Of a DNA stretch of 64,000 nucleotides, positions 26,582 through 36,259 are shown one piece after another. The stretch comes from Bryobacteraceae bacterium (GTDB lineage: Bacteria > Acidobacteriota > Terriglobia > Bryobacterales > Bryobacteraceae), in assembly GCA_041394945.1 (NCBI GenBank), contig JAWKHH010000002.1, positions 1,434,501 to 1,498,500 on the forward strand. Direction: 5' to 3'. Within the stretch, counting starts at the first letter, position 1. Each line of letters opens with the position of its first letter. The position numbers and the translations under genes are program-made. The notes beneath the pieces were generated by a model. It did no database searches and was not told the DNA's origin. It saw nothing but the letters and a program-made list of their open reading frames with translations.

Positions 26582-27352
26582 TCATATTCGGCTTCGGGCC
26601 CCGAGGGCGCCGGAAAGCCAGTGCAGCGCGTTCAGGGCGAAACGCGGGTGGTCGAACCCGTGCTCGTTGAGTCCGCGGGTTCCTCCCTTCTCGAACTTTG
26701 CCCCGAGCAGGTCTGCATCTCCCACCACCACGACGCGTCCCTTGCCATGGACCACAACCGCCACGCGGCCCTGAACCAACGGCTCGCCGCCTTCCACCGC
26801 CGGGCCCGTCGCCACATGGATTCGGAGCACCTCCTCGCCGCGTTCCGGACGCCCGTTGAAGATCGGATGGGCATGCCAGGGACCGGCCGGCCGCGGATCG
26901 CCTCCGGACCGTATTCCAAACATCTGCGTCAGGTTCGGCGCCTCCCCGGTGACCAGCAACCCGCCGCCGTGCGCCACCCAAGTCTCGAGTGCCGCGAGTT
27001 CGCCACGGCCGAATCGCTCGCGCGGAGTCGCGACCACCAGCACCGCTTGGGACTCGAGGAGTTCCGGGATCAACCGCTGCCGGTTTCGCGCAACCCTGTA
27101 TCCGTCTCGAGAAAGCAGTTCCGCCAGCGGCCGATACCGTCCGCCTCCTGTGTGCGAATTGCCGTGAGCCTCGTCGATCAGGACGTGCGGGCCTCGCCGC
27201 CCATAAGCCGGCCTCTGCACATGAGGGCGATAGTCAGGGTCGACGCCCGGGATCGGCCACGCTGTCCAAATCGCCCCGCCGGCGGCGAGCGCCACGCCCA
27301 GCCAGAAGGCCGCCCGGAGACGCCACTGCCGTCGCATCTCTCTTGTTGACAT
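26582..27352 (-). CDS. membrane-anchored GATase-like (DUF4350-type) protein
   Basis: 256 aa from ATG at 27352 (MSTREMRRQW); a longer start would run into the divergent ABC gene. One N-terminal membrane helix (AAFWLGVALAAGGAIWTA) leads to an extracytoplasmic alpha/beta domain with HVLIDEAHGNSHTGGG, ESQAVLVVATPRERF, ALETWVAHGGGLLVTGE and GRVVVVGDADLLGAKF. This resembles the class I glutamine-amidotransferase-like fold of DUF4350 proteins, often found beside ABC transporters, as here. No catalytic Cys triad is visible, so it is probably a binding or structural protein. Confidence 0.65.
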   Translation of the reverse strand: MSTREMRRQWRLRAAFWLGVALAAGGAIWTAWPIPGVDPDYRPHVQRPAYGRRGPHVLIDEAHGNSHTGGGRYRPLAELLSRDGYRVARNRQRLIPELLESQAVLVVATPRERFGRGELAALETWVAHGGGLLVTGEAPNLTQMFGIRSGGDPRPAGPWHAHPIFNGRPERGEEVLRIHVATGPAVEGGEPLVQGRVAVVVHGKGRVVVVGDADLLGAKFEKGGTRGLNEHGFDHPRFALNALHWLSGALGARSRI

Positions 27353-27413
27353 CCATCGCCTGGGAAAAGTTCCCGCCTTGGAACTTTTTCGGTCCGGCGG
27401 TGTCAGCTTCCCC

Positions 27414-28178
27414 ATGCTCGAAGTACGAGGCCTGGTAAAGCGCTACAACCGCATTCCGGCGGTGGATGGAGTGAGCTTCACCATCGTGCCTGGCCAGATA
27501 CTCGGATACCTGGGGCCGAACGGGGCGGGGAAGAGCACCACGGTCAAGATACTCACGGGCCTCATCGAACCCACCGCCGGCCGCATCTTTTTCCACGGCG
27601 CCGATGTCCGCAAGGATATTACCGCCTTCCAGCGATCCTTCGGCTACGTCCCCGAGGAGCCGTTCCTCTACCCGCATCTTTCCGGACTCGAATACCTCCA
27701 ACTCATCGGCCGCCTGCGTGGACTCTCCCGCGGCACGATCGCCCGCCGCATGGAAGCGATGCTCAACCTGTTCGGGCTCTGGGAGGACCGGCATTCCCCG
27801 CTCTCCTCCTATTCAAAAGGCATGCGCCAGAAAATCCTGCTCTCCGGCGGGCTGCTTCACGACCCGCCGCTGCTTATCCTTGACGAGCCTTTCTCCGGGC
27901 TCGACGTCACTACCGCGCTCGTGCTTCGAACCCTGCTCCACGGGCTGGCCGCCGAGGGCAAGATGATCCTCTACAGCTCCCACGTGCTCGAAGTCGTGGA
28001 GAAGGTCTGCTCCCAGGTGGTGATCCTGCGCAAGGGCAGAGTCGTGGCGCATGACCGCGTCGAGCGCCTCCGCGACCTGATGCGCCAGGGCTCGCTCGAA
28101 GCCGTCTTCGCCCAACTCACTGAGCAGGAGGACCCCGCCGAGCGCGTTCGCGGCATCATCGAGGCGATGCGGCTGTGA
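27414..28178 (+). CDS. ABC transporter ATP-binding protein
   Basis: 254 aa from ATG at 27414 (MLEVRGLVKRYNRIPAVDG). It carries Walker A GPNGAGKST, a Q-loop region (RSFGYVPEEPFLYP), an ABC signature in the form LSSYSKGMRQK (SYSKG), Walker B LLILDEPFSGLD and a switch His in LYSSHVLE. The layout matches ABC-2 type exporters with one ATPase and one membrane partner. The last bases overlap the permease start in a GTGA junction, fixing the pairing. Substrate unknown. Confidence 0.93.
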   Translation: MLEVRGLVKRYNRIPAVDGVSFTIVPGQILGYLGPNGAGKSTTVKILTGLIEPTAGRIFFHGADVRKDITAFQRSFGYVPEEPFLYPHLSGLEYLQLIGRLRGLSRGTIARRMEAMLNLFGLWEDRHSPLSSYSKGMRQKILLSGGLLHDPPLLILDEPFSGLDVTTALVLRTLLHGLAAEGKMILYSSHVLEVVEKVCSQVVILRKGRVVAHDRVERLRDLMRQGSLEAVFAQLTEQEDPAERVRGIIEAMRL

Positions 28179-29911
28179 ACCGCTTCGAACGCTGGGTGGA
28201 GGCGACGCACTCCACCGGATTCGAGCTCCGCCGCCACTTCCTCGCCCGCTTCTTCGATAGCGACCTCGTCACCACGCCCGGCCAGTGGCGCGTCGTCGCC
28301 GGCAGCGCCGCCGGGATCGTGGCATCGGTGATTCTGCTCGTTACCCAGTCCTACTACGGCAAGTATCTGCGCCTTCTCGAAATGGACTCTCCCAATCCGT
28401 TTCGCCTCGCCATGCTCGCCGACCATCTTTTCTTCGTCACCATAGCGATGCTGCTTACCGGGCTTTTTACGGCGCTTCTGTGGCCATCGCTGTTTCCCGG
28501 CCTCCGCGACTACATGGCGCTGGCCGGGCTCCCGGTAAAGGCGCGTCAGATCTTCATCGCGAAGTTCACAGCGCTGCTCCTGCTCTCCTCGGCATTCATC
28601 GCGGCGGTGAACCTCCTGCCGAGCCTCATGCTTCCGGCTGTGTCGAACGGCCGCTACCAGGAACACGCCCTCATCAGCGCGCTGACGCTCTTCATCGCCG
28701 CCACGCTCGCGGCTTTCTTCGTCTTCTTCGTGCTCGTGGCGCTCGAAGGCGTTCTGCTGAACGTCACCCCGCCCCAATGGTTTCCCGCCGTCTCGCTTGG
28801 CGCGCAAGGAATCCTGCTCGTTGCGCTGCTGTGCGCCCTGCCTTTCGCGCTCACCATTCCCGGACTCTACTGGGCGATGGATCTGCGCCCATCCGCCGCC
28901 TTGTGGGCGCCGCCGGCGTGGTTCCTTGCCATCGATCAGCGGATGCTCGGCAATCGCGAACCCTTTGCCGCCGCCCTCGCCGCGCGAGCCTGGATCGCCC
29001 TTGCCGGCTCGGCCTCCGCCGCAGTCACCGCCTACCTCTGGAGCTATCGCCGCCACCGGGTTCGTCTCCTTGAAACGCCGTTGCCGGAAAACCGCGATTC
29101 GCGCATGCTCACGCTTCTTTCGCGGATTGCCGACAAACTGATGGCGGACCCACCCGAACGCGCCGTATTCGCGTTCATGGCGAAGGCGCTCGCGCGAAGT
29201 CCGCGGCACCGGCTCGTGCTCACCATCTACGCCGGAGTGGCCGTGGCTATTGTCGCTAGCGCGTTTCTATCACTCATGTTCCAGGCGGGCTTCCGCGGCT
29301 TCGCCGTCCGCACCGACGCGCTGCGCCACACCGCCGTCTCCGCGCCTCTTGCGCTCTCGCTGTTTCTCGTCAGCGGCTATCGTTATCTCTACCGGTTGCC
29401 CGTGGAACTGCGCGCCAACTGGATTTTTCAGGTGAACGAGGGCGAAAATCGCCGCGCCTTTCTCAGCGCCACGGACCGTTTCGTCGCCTGGTTCGGGCTC
29501 TACCCCTTGTTCCTTCTGACGCTCCCGCTCGAGGTGACGCTGCTCGGCTGGCGCGATGGCGTCGCCGCGGCCGCGCTCGCCTCCGTTACTGCGCTCATCC
29601 TCCGTGAACTGATGCTTTATCAGTTCCAGAAGATCCCGTTCACCTGCGCCTATCTACCGGGGAAGCGAAACCTGCTGGAAACGCTCCTGCTTTACGGCGC
29701 CGGCGTGGCCATTTACATCTCGACGCTGAGCGCCTTCTTCGCCTGGTGCATTCTCGAGCCGTCGCACACACTCACCGTCTTCGGATTGCTGCTTGCCGGA
29801 TGGGCTTGGTTCCGCGCCGCGCGCATCGACGATTCGGTCCTCGGAGCCATCGAGTACGAAGAGGAACACGAGCCTGCCGTGCACACCCTCGCGATCGACG
29901 CCGATTGGTGA
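28175..29911 (+). CDS. large ABC-associated membrane protein (probable permease)
   Basis: 578 aa from GTG at 28175 (MNRFERWVEA), overlapping the ATPase gene by four bases. At least ten hydrophobic helices are spread over the length (for example GSAAGIVASVILLVTQS, AMLLTGLFTALLWPSLFP, LFIAATLAAFFVFFVLVAL). No conserved ABC-2 permease motif is obvious, so the role comes from coupling to the ATPase. It stops six bases before the convergent DUF1553 gene, with no clear terminator between. Confidence 0.75.
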   Translation: MNRFERWVEATHSTGFELRRHFLARFFDSDLVTTPGQWRVVAGSAAGIVASVILLVTQSYYGKYLRLLEMDSPNPFRLAMLADHLFFVTIAMLLTGLFTALLWPSLFPGLRDYMALAGLPVKARQIFIAKFTALLLLSSAFIAAVNLLPSLMLPAVSNGRYQEHALISALTLFIAATLAAFFVFFVLVALEGVLLNVTPPQWFPAVSLGAQGILLVALLCALPFALTIPGLYWAMDLRPSAALWAPPAWFLAIDQRMLGNREPFAAALAARAWIALAGSASAAVTAYLWSYRRHRVRLLETPLPENRDSRMLTLLSRIADKLMADPPERAVFAFMAKALARSPRHRLVLTIYAGVAVAIVASAFLSLMFQAGFRGFAVRTDALRHTAVSAPLALSLFLVSGYRYLYRLPVELRANWIFQVNEGENRRAFLSATDRFVAWFGLYPLFLLTLPLEVTLLGWRDGVAAAALASVTALILRELMLYQFQKIPFTCAYLPGKRNLLETLLLYGAGVAIYISTLSAFFAWCILEPSHTLTVFGLLLAGWAWFRAARIDDSVLGAIEYEEEHEPAVHTLAIDADW

Positions 29912-29917
29912 GCGGTG

Positions 29918-32080
29918 TTACCGGTTGAACAGGAATGCGTTCGAGTTGAACAACGCCCACATCAAGTCCTGGGCTCGCGCCGCGCGGCCCTGTCCGGCCG
30001 CCGCGCCCTTGCCGATGTAGGTAAGCCCGCGGTCCAACTCGCCCGCGTCCGGCCTGCGGCCAAGGGTCGCGAGATAGATCTCCTCGATCAGTTCGCGTTC
30101 GGAGGCTCCACGGGTGACGAGCTTCGAAATGCGACCCTCCGGGTCGGCGATGGCGTCGGCGATCGTTCCTCCGTTCAGCAGGCTCAGCGCCTGCACCAGG
30201 CTTACGTCGGCGCGCCGCTCGCACTCGCACGACGTCTGCCGTTCGGGTCGCCCGAACACGTCGAGGAAACCGCCGCTGGCGATCGTCGGGTCTGGGATGT
30301 CCTGCGCCAGCGAATCCTCAGGCACGCCGGAAAGCTTCGGTTTGGAACCCGCGGCGAGGTGCACGGCGTCGAACATCTGTTCGGATGACAACCGCCGGGG
30401 CAGGAAGCGCGAGTAGTTGATCTCGTCGCTTTCGTTCCATTCGTTGGCCGCATAGCTCAGTTGGTAGGTGCGCGAGTTGGCGATGGTGCGGATCAACTGC
30501 TTCAGGTCGAATCCATGGGCGATGAAGTCGGCCGTCAACGCATCCAGCAGCGCCGGATTCGTGGGCGGATTCGACGCGCGAATGTCATCCACCGGGTCGA
30601 TAATCCCGCGCGAGAAGAAGTAGCTCCAGAAGCGGTTCACCAAAGACTTCGCGAATAGCCGGTTGTCTTTCGACGTCACCCAGTCCGCCAGGGACTCCCG
30701 CAGCGCTTCCTCATGCAGGTCGACGTCCCTCACGTCGTAGAGGAATTTGGCCGGCATCACCCGCGCGTCTTTCGGGTGGAGTATGTCGAACTCTTCCCGC
30801 TTGTCGTAGACAATCTGTTCGTCGGGGTTGTCGCCGCTCTTCACTGCCATCTTTCCGAAGAACGCGGTGAGGTTGTAATACTGATTCTGCGTCCACTGCT
30901 CGAAGGGATGGTCGTGGCACTGTGCGCACACCATGCGGACGCCAAGGAACAACTGCGTCGTTGTCTCCATCGCCACCTTCGGTTCCTTTGTGAACCGGAA
31001 GAAGTTCGCCGGCGGATTGCGGTGGGTAGAGCCCCGCGCCGTCAGCAACTCGCGAACCATCCGGTCATACGGCTTGTTGTCACTCAGCGATTCACGGATC
31101 CACTCGCGGAACGCCCACACGCCTTTGTCGCCCAGTTTGAGCCGGTTCACCTGCAGCAGATCGCTCCACTTCACGGCCCACTGATTCACGAACTCAGGCC
31201 GTTCGAGCAGCCGATCGATCGCGGCGGCCCGCTTGGTGCGCGCCGCGGACCGGTCCGCGAGGAACGCCTTCACTTCCTCCGGCGACGGAGGGATGCCGAT
31301 CAGATCGAAGTAGGCGCGCCGCAAGAACTCCTCGTCGCCCGCGAGCGCTGACGGAAGAATCTTCAGCCGTTTCAGCTTCGCGTGCACATGCTTGTCGATG
31401 TAGTTGTGCTCGGCGACGGGTTTCCACGCAAACCCGGCCTTGTCGGTTACCGCGGTCACGTTGATCACCGCCAGCTTTCCCTCATAGCGGACCAGCATCG
31501 CGGACTCGCCCGTGCGTAGCGTCTTGATCAGCCCGTCCTCGTTCACCTCGGCGTTCTGGGGCATGTTCGATGTGTAGCCGGCCAGCTTGGTCACGTCTCG
31601 CGAGGAACCATCGGCGAAATGCGCCACCACGCGAAGCTGCTGCGTCGCGTCCGGCTTCTCCGCGAAAACCTCGTCCGGCGTCACTTCGAGCTTCGAGACC
31701 GTGCCGGAAACCGGATCTCCGAACGGCGCCCCTTGCGATATCCACTCGAGAACCGTGTTGTACCGCTCCGACCCAGGCTCCAGCCGCAACCCGCCACCGT
31801 GGGCGATCTCCATCGCCGGCTTCATCAGGATGAGGCTCTTGGCCGGCTCCGTGCGATTCCATCGGCGTCCGGCCATGTCGTGCACGATCGCCCGGTAGTC
31901 AAACTCGGGGTCGTAGCCTCGGAGCGACAACTTGAATCCGTTCTTGCCCTTCGCGCCGCCGTGGCATGGTCCCGATGTGCAGCCGGTCTTGTTGATGATC
32001 GGCATCACGTCTTTTACGAAAGACAGCGGCGCCGCCGAAGCCATTGCCGCCAACGCGGCTCCCAGTATCGCGATTCTCAT
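29918..32080 (-). CDS. DUF1549/DUF1553 (planctomycete-type) secreted protein
   Basis: 720 aa from ATG at 32080, which overlaps the upstream stop (ATGA) and begins a signal peptide (MRIAILGAALAAMASA). An N-terminal CTSGPCHGGAKGKNGF resembles the truncated cytochrome region of the family, a bacterial Ig-like part follows (VTPDEVFAEKPDATQQLRVV), then DUF1549 (DEEFLRRAYFDLIGIPPSPEEV, VNQWAVKWSDLL) and DUF1553 (SLVNRFWSYFFSRGIIDPVDD, PRRLSSEQMFDAVH). These proteins are expanded in Planctomycetota and Solibacter-like bacteria. Their function is poorly defined, possibly extracellular glycan oxidation. Confidence 0.9.
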   Translation of the reverse strand: MRIAILGAALAAMASAAPLSFVKDVMPIINKTGCTSGPCHGGAKGKNGFKLSLRGYDPEFDYRAIVHDMAGRRWNRTEPAKSLILMKPAMEIAHGGGLRLEPGSERYNTVLEWISQGAPFGDPVSGTVSKLEVTPDEVFAEKPDATQQLRVVAHFADGSSRDVTKLAGYTSNMPQNAEVNEDGLIKTLRTGESAMLVRYEGKLAVINVTAVTDKAGFAWKPVAEHNYIDKHVHAKLKRLKILPSALAGDEEFLRRAYFDLIGIPPSPEEVKAFLADRSAARTKRAAAIDRLLERPEFVNQWAVKWSDLLQVNRLKLGDKGVWAFREWIRESLSDNKPYDRMVRELLTARGSTHRNPPANFFRFTKEPKVAMETTTQLFLGVRMVCAQCHDHPFEQWTQNQYYNLTAFFGKMAVKSGDNPDEQIVYDKREEFDILHPKDARVMPAKFLYDVRDVDLHEEALRESLADWVTSKDNRLFAKSLVNRFWSYFFSRGIIDPVDDIRASNPPTNPALLDALTADFIAHGFDLKQLIRTIANSRTYQLSYAANEWNESDEINYSRFLPRRLSSEQMFDAVHLAAGSKPKLSGVPEDSLAQDIPDPTIASGGFLDVFGRPERQTSCECERRADVSLVQALSLLNGGTIADAIADPEGRISKLVTRGASERELIEEIYLATLGRRPDAGELDRGLTYIGKGAAAGQGRAARAQDLMWALFNSNAFLFNR

Positions 32081-34446
32081 TCGATCCTCAATTTCCCGGT
32101 CACTTCCGGACCTTTGTACGTATCCTTGGTCTTCAGCCCCGTATCGGGCGCTTGCGAAACCAGACGCACGTCGTAGGCGCCCTTCGCCGTCGCCGCGCCG
32201 GCCGTGCATTTGAGCACGAACGCCGCCTCCGTGGCCGGCACGTCCAGACTCGCGCACGAAACGCCTTCGGGCAAATCCTGCACTTCGATCTTCACCAGGC
32301 CGCCTTCGAACGTTGGCTCGCGATGCACACGCCCGGCGATCTCAACCGCACCTCCTGGCGCGAGCTTCCACTCCAACGCCCCGGGCATCACCTGGTATCC
32401 GGGCGCCACATCGAACGTCACCATCGGCGCGTACACATCCACCGCCTGGCCGCCCACCGTCGCCGAAACCTGGGGCAGAAAATCGAAACTGCCAATCGGC
32501 GTCGCGAAGTTCGTGTTCACGTACAGCACGCCCTCGTTCGATTTCTTCTCCGGCTCCTTGCCCGCATCCGGACCCTTCGTCGCCGTCTGGTTGATCCGCA
32601 GATTCCCCACCTGCGTCGCGACGTTCGAGCGCAGTCCAGTGCTCTTCGCCACCCCGCCCGCCAGCTTCCACCGCAGCGGATACTCACCACCTTGCGCGAT
32701 CCGGATGCGCGGCACAGGCGTCGTAAGCTTGGACCCGAGCGGCCGGTCCACGCCGAGCGCCAGCCCAATCCCGAGCCACCGCGCCGTAACGGTCGATCCG
32801 CCGCGCCCCCCGCCCCGCACCGCGGTGACCAGCCCCGGACCCACACCTTCACGCACGATCCGCCCGCCGTCCGACAGGTCGGCGATCGCCATCACGCGCA
32901 GGTTCGCCGTCTGCGCGGCGACCCCCGCATCGGCCGAGATCGTGATGGTCGACGTCGCCGCGCTGAAGCGGGGGTTCGCATCGTCGAACCGCTGCGCCGC
33001 CGCCGCCGGCGCCACCGTTCCTCCCGCCTGCGAAAATCCCGCGGGAAGTCCCTCGATCCAAACCTGCATCCCGCCGTCGTAACCGCGCCGCTGGATTCGC
33101 GCCTGCACAATCGCCGTACCGCCGGGTGGCACGTTCACATACGGCGTCAGTATCGACACCTCGAAATCGGCTGGTTCCCGGCGGGCCTCCAGCCGGTATC
33201 CGTATCCCGGTCCGCCGCGCCCCTGCAAGTCCTCAACGGCGATGATCACTTCCCTCACGTCCTTCGGCGCGGTGAACGGAATCGCCGGATCGGCCCCGCC
33301 GAGGTCATCGCGCGATTCGATCTTCTTGCCGGCGCCGTCTGTCACCGTCACCAGAGCATCCAGGAACGAAACGCCCGTCGACGCCGCCGTCACCACGGCG
33401 ATCCACTCCTCGCCCGGTTTCACAGCCAGGCGATACTTGTCGATCTCACCCTTCGCCCCGATCCGGCCGTTGACGATCGTTCCCGGCTCGATGGCCTTCA
33501 CGCCCGTATCGCTTTCGTTCTCCACCGACTCGCGCTTATCGCCGAGTTCGAACAGCGCCGGCAGCGAAGCCGATCCTTCGAGCGCCACCGGCGTCATCTG
33601 CCGCCGGGCCGATGTATCCACACTCACCCGCACCGGCCTCGGCAGATTGCCGCCAATCAACTCCACCGTCGCCGGGTCGCCTCGACGCCCGCCCAACGGG
33701 AACATCGCTTCGTGATACGGGTAGGAGCCGATCTTCAAACGGTAGAAGTTCTCCCGCTGCGCGCTGTACTTCGAGTCGTGAATGCGGACGTAGTACGTGC
33801 CGGCGCGGGCAAACACGTGTTCGAGCCGCGAGTCGACGCCGGCGGGCTCGGCATCGTCGTTGTGGGCGATGGTCTTGCCGGTAGCGTCCAGCACCTCGAT
33901 CGCCGGGTCAATGGCGCTTCCCGCCGCCGCGGCCTCTGCCTCGAACACCAGCTTTGAGCCGGAAGCGACGGGAAACGCGAAGACGTCGACATCGGCGGCC
34001 GTGAGCGTGCCGTTGATCGTCGCCGGGACGGATTTCAGCTTCTGCGCGTTCTTTTCCGTGCCGTTCGCGGCTTTCGGGTTCGCCGCCTCGTCTTCCTCCA
34101 CCTCCGGCAGCGCTCCCACCGAAAACAGCACCACGTTCGAAAGGCCTTCCTCGGTCACCAGCCGCAGCGGATACAATCCCACCGGAGCGTCCTTGCGCAG
34201 TTCCACGAGCAGGGGAAACTCCGCCCCCTCCTTTGCGTCCTTCGATGGCGCCAGCACCGAGATCGCGCCCGGGATCGTTGTTTCAATGCGGGCGCCCGGC
34301 GTCAACCTGTCTCCCCGCAGCACCACCGTGACCGCCTTGCCACGTTCGCACCCGCGAGGCTGCATCTTTTCGATCGATGGCGCCCCCAGCGCGGCCGAAG
34401 CCACAATCGCCCCGAGCCATCCGAGTCTGATTGCCCCGAGCCTCAT
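32077..34446 (-). CDS. secreted multidomain protein with PPC-like domains
   Basis: 789 aa with a signal peptide (RLGWLGAIVASAALGAPS). Ig-like N-terminal sandwich (GKAVTVVLRGDRLTPGARIE), then a bacterial pre-peptidase C-terminal-like domain (ADVDVFAFPVASGSKLVFEAE, DSRLEHVFARAGTYYVRIHD) and a second such unit (KGEIDKYRLAVKPGEEWIAV). More beta-rich repeats follow to the end. It is an all-beta exported protein with no visible catalytic motif, found in operons with DUF1549/DUF1553 proteins. Both junctions are ATGA overlaps, so the three genes are strictly coupled. Confidence 0.8.
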   Translation of the reverse strand: MRLGAIRLGWLGAIVASAALGAPSIEKMQPRGCERGKAVTVVLRGDRLTPGARIETTIPGAISVLAPSKDAKEGAEFPLLVELRKDAPVGLYPLRLVTEEGLSNVVLFSVGALPEVEEDEAANPKAANGTEKNAQKLKSVPATINGTLTAADVDVFAFPVASGSKLVFEAEAAAAGSAIDPAIEVLDATGKTIAHNDDAEPAGVDSRLEHVFARAGTYYVRIHDSKYSAQRENFYRLKIGSYPYHEAMFPLGGRRGDPATVELIGGNLPRPVRVSVDTSARRQMTPVALEGSASLPALFELGDKRESVENESDTGVKAIEPGTIVNGRIGAKGEIDKYRLAVKPGEEWIAVVTAASTGVSFLDALVTVTDGAGKKIESRDDLGGADPAIPFTAPKDVREVIIAVEDLQGRGGPGYGYRLEARREPADFEVSILTPYVNVPPGGTAIVQARIQRRGYDGGMQVWIEGLPAGFSQAGGTVAPAAAAQRFDDANPRFSAATSTITISADAGVAAQTANLRVMAIADLSDGGRIVREGVGPGLVTAVRGGGRGGSTVTARWLGIGLALGVDRPLGSKLTTPVPRIRIAQGGEYPLRWKLAGGVAKSTGLRSNVATQVGNLRINQTATKGPDAGKEPEKKSNEGVLYVNTNFATPIGSFDFLPQVSATVGGQAVDVYAPMVTFDVAPGYQVMPGALEWKLAPGGAVEIAGRVHREPTFEGGLVKIEVQDLPEGVSCASLDVPATEAAFVLKCTAGAATAKGAYDVRLVSQAPDTGLKTKDTYKGPEVTGKLRIE

Positions 34447-35786
34447 TGCCGCGCTACCTCGATCGGCGCTGCCACGAAGGCGGCCGCCAGCGTCCCCTTG
34501 CCGTCATAGAAGCGAAGTTTGCCGTCGAACCCGCCGGCGATGAGCGTGCCGTCCGGCGCGAACGCCAGCGCGTAGACGCCGCCCTCATGGCCGGTGCACT
34601 TGGCCGTTTCCGTGCCCGTTTCCGTGTCGTAGATGCGTACCGCGCCGGACTCGGCGCCAACCGCCAATCGCGACCCATCCGGAGAGATCGCCAGCGCGAG
34701 GATCGGCCCGTCCTGCCGGTCGAATTTCCGGATGAGCGTGGAATCATCGGCGATCCGCATGGCGCGCGGCCGGTCCATCTTGTACAGGTACGGGATGCGC
34801 TCGGCGCCGCCGATGGCGACCCAGTCTTTCTTCGGATGCCGCGCCACGGCCGTCAGCGAATCGCGCAGGAGATTCACGTTTTCGATGAAACGGCCGCTTT
34901 CCACGTCGATCAGCTTGGCCGCCCGGTCGCGGCCCACGGTCACGATGCGCTTGCCATCAAGGCCGAACACGGTCTGGAAAACCCAGTCCTCGTGGTGCTC
35001 CATTTTGCGGATCTCCTTACCGGATTCGATATCGAACAGCCGGATGGCCTTGTCGGCCGCGCCGCAGGCGAGCAGTTTGCCATCGGGCGAGATCGAACCG
35101 CCGAAAAGCGTGTCCGTGGACGCCTCGATGGCCTGCCGCAGCTTCCTCGCAGCCACGTCCCAAATCTGCACTTCGCCCATCCGCGCCGGGTCTCCGCCCA
35201 CGGCCACCAGCGTCTTGCCGTCGGGCGTGAAGCTGATCGAATGAATCCGCATAGACGCGCCCGGCAGCCGTCCCTGGAGCTTCCCGTCGAGGCTGGTGAG
35301 GAGGATCTCGTGGTAGCCCGAAACGGCGAGAGTCCGGCCGTCCGGAGAAACGGCGATTGCCGTTACCAGCGGAGCCTTGCTGTACACCGTCGGTTTGCGA
35401 GCCACCGGAACTGCCCGGGACGCCGTAGCGGAATCGTCCGGCGCGCCGGCCGCAATCCAATGCCGGAACATCTCGATCTCGGAATTGGCCAGCGGCTGGC
35501 CGCCCATTGGCATCCGCGGCTCCATTTTGCCGGTGAGGTACTGGATCAGCACGCTGCCATCGGGTTCACCTGCCACCCACGCCGGGCCCTTGCGACCTCC
35601 CTTCTTGAGGTCGGCATAGGAGGTTACGATCAGGTCCGACTGCTTCACTTGGGCCTGGTGGCACGCGGCGCACTTGCGGGCCAGGAAAGGCTTGATTAGA
35701 GAGGAGTAACTGATTTCCTGAGCGGATGCCCGTGAGACGAGCACAATCGTTGCCAGCGCTACCGCGCGTAGAGTCTGCAAATGCAT
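34443..35786 (-). CDS. secreted cytochrome c-WD40 propeller protein
   Basis: 447 aa with a signal peptide (LRAVALATIVLVSRASA). A planctomycete-type cytochrome c domain has the heme motif CAACH near residue 42 and PRMPMGG as the likely distal Met. After it come about seven WD40 blades, recognisable from SPDGRTLAVSG, TPDGKTLVAVGG, SPDGKLLACGAADKAIRLFD, LDGKRIVTVGRDRAAKLID, SPDGSRLAVGAESGAVRIYD and APDGTLIAGGFDGKLRFYD. It heads the three-gene operon and may pass electrons to or from the DUF1553 partner outside the cell; that is inference. Confidence 0.88.
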   Translation of the reverse strand: MHLQTLRAVALATIVLVSRASAQEISYSSLIKPFLARKCAACHQAQVKQSDLIVTSYADLKKGGRKGPAWVAGEPDGSVLIQYLTGKMEPRMPMGGQPLANSEIEMFRHWIAAGAPDDSATASRAVPVARKPTVYSKAPLVTAIAVSPDGRTLAVSGYHEILLTSLDGKLQGRLPGASMRIHSISFTPDGKTLVAVGGDPARMGEVQIWDVAARKLRQAIEASTDTLFGGSISPDGKLLACGAADKAIRLFDIESGKEIRKMEHHEDWVFQTVFGLDGKRIVTVGRDRAAKLIDVESGRFIENVNLLRDSLTAVARHPKKDWVAIGGAERIPYLYKMDRPRAMRIADDSTLIRKFDRQDGPILALAISPDGSRLAVGAESGAVRIYDTETGTETAKCTGHEGGVYALAFAPDGTLIAGGFDGKLRFYDGKGTLAAAFVAAPIEVARQ

Positions 35787-35867
35787 GGAAAAGTCCAGAT
35801 TTGTCCGCGATTATATCACCGGCGGCCGGCGCGCCCACTCGGCCGATGCGGTAGAATGAGGAAGATC

Positions 35868-36233
35868 ATGAACGGTGGCCTTCTCGCCTGTCTCAAGCGC
35901 TTTGTCCTCTGGGATTATGCGCGCGCCACGTGGCAGTACGACGTGATGGTGGGCCTGATTCTCGCTTTCATCTTCCTCACGCCCCGTGACGCCTTCAGCG
36001 ATCAGCCCAGGCCCAAGGAAGTGATCCTGCTTTCCACCCATCAGGACTCGAGTTCGTTCCTGGTGGAACCCGAACTCCTCACCGGTCTCGAAGGCCCGGC
36101 TCTCGATACCGAGGCGCAGCGGTTGGTCCGTTCCCAGGCAGGCAACCGCAATCGCGTGGTGGACCGAGTGGAACCCGTCTACGGCAAGGACAAGAAAGAA
36201 GTCCGCGGGTACATCGTGTATACCAAGCCCTAG
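35868..36233 (+). CDS. small single-span membrane protein
   Basis: I do not recognise this 121 aa protein. ATG at 35868 is preceded by GAGGA with a good spacing. One hydrophobic segment (YDVMVGLILAFIFLTP) at residues about 24-39 is followed by a polar domain ending KDKKEVRGYIVYTKP. It probably sits in the inner membrane with the tail outside. It is 26 bases before the LolA-like gene, so a joint role in envelope biogenesis is possible. Confidence 0.7.
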   Translation: MNGGLLACLKRFVLWDYARATWQYDVMVGLILAFIFLTPRDAFSDQPRPKEVILLSTHQDSSSFLVEPELLTGLEGPALDTEAQRLVRSQAGNRNRVVDRVEPVYGKDKKEVRGYIVYTKP

Positions 36234-36259
36234 GCGGCGGCGTCTGATTCTGCAGATCG

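Noticed and set aside
27971..29209. A 412-codon reverse frame, Glu/Arg-rich
   Set aside because: It overlaps the whole permease gene, whose hydrophobic helices explain its apparent charged content on the other strand.
32044..33957. A 637-codon forward frame opposite the PPC-type gene
   Set aside because: No domain is visible, and the reverse-strand product has a signal peptide, repeats and coupled joints.
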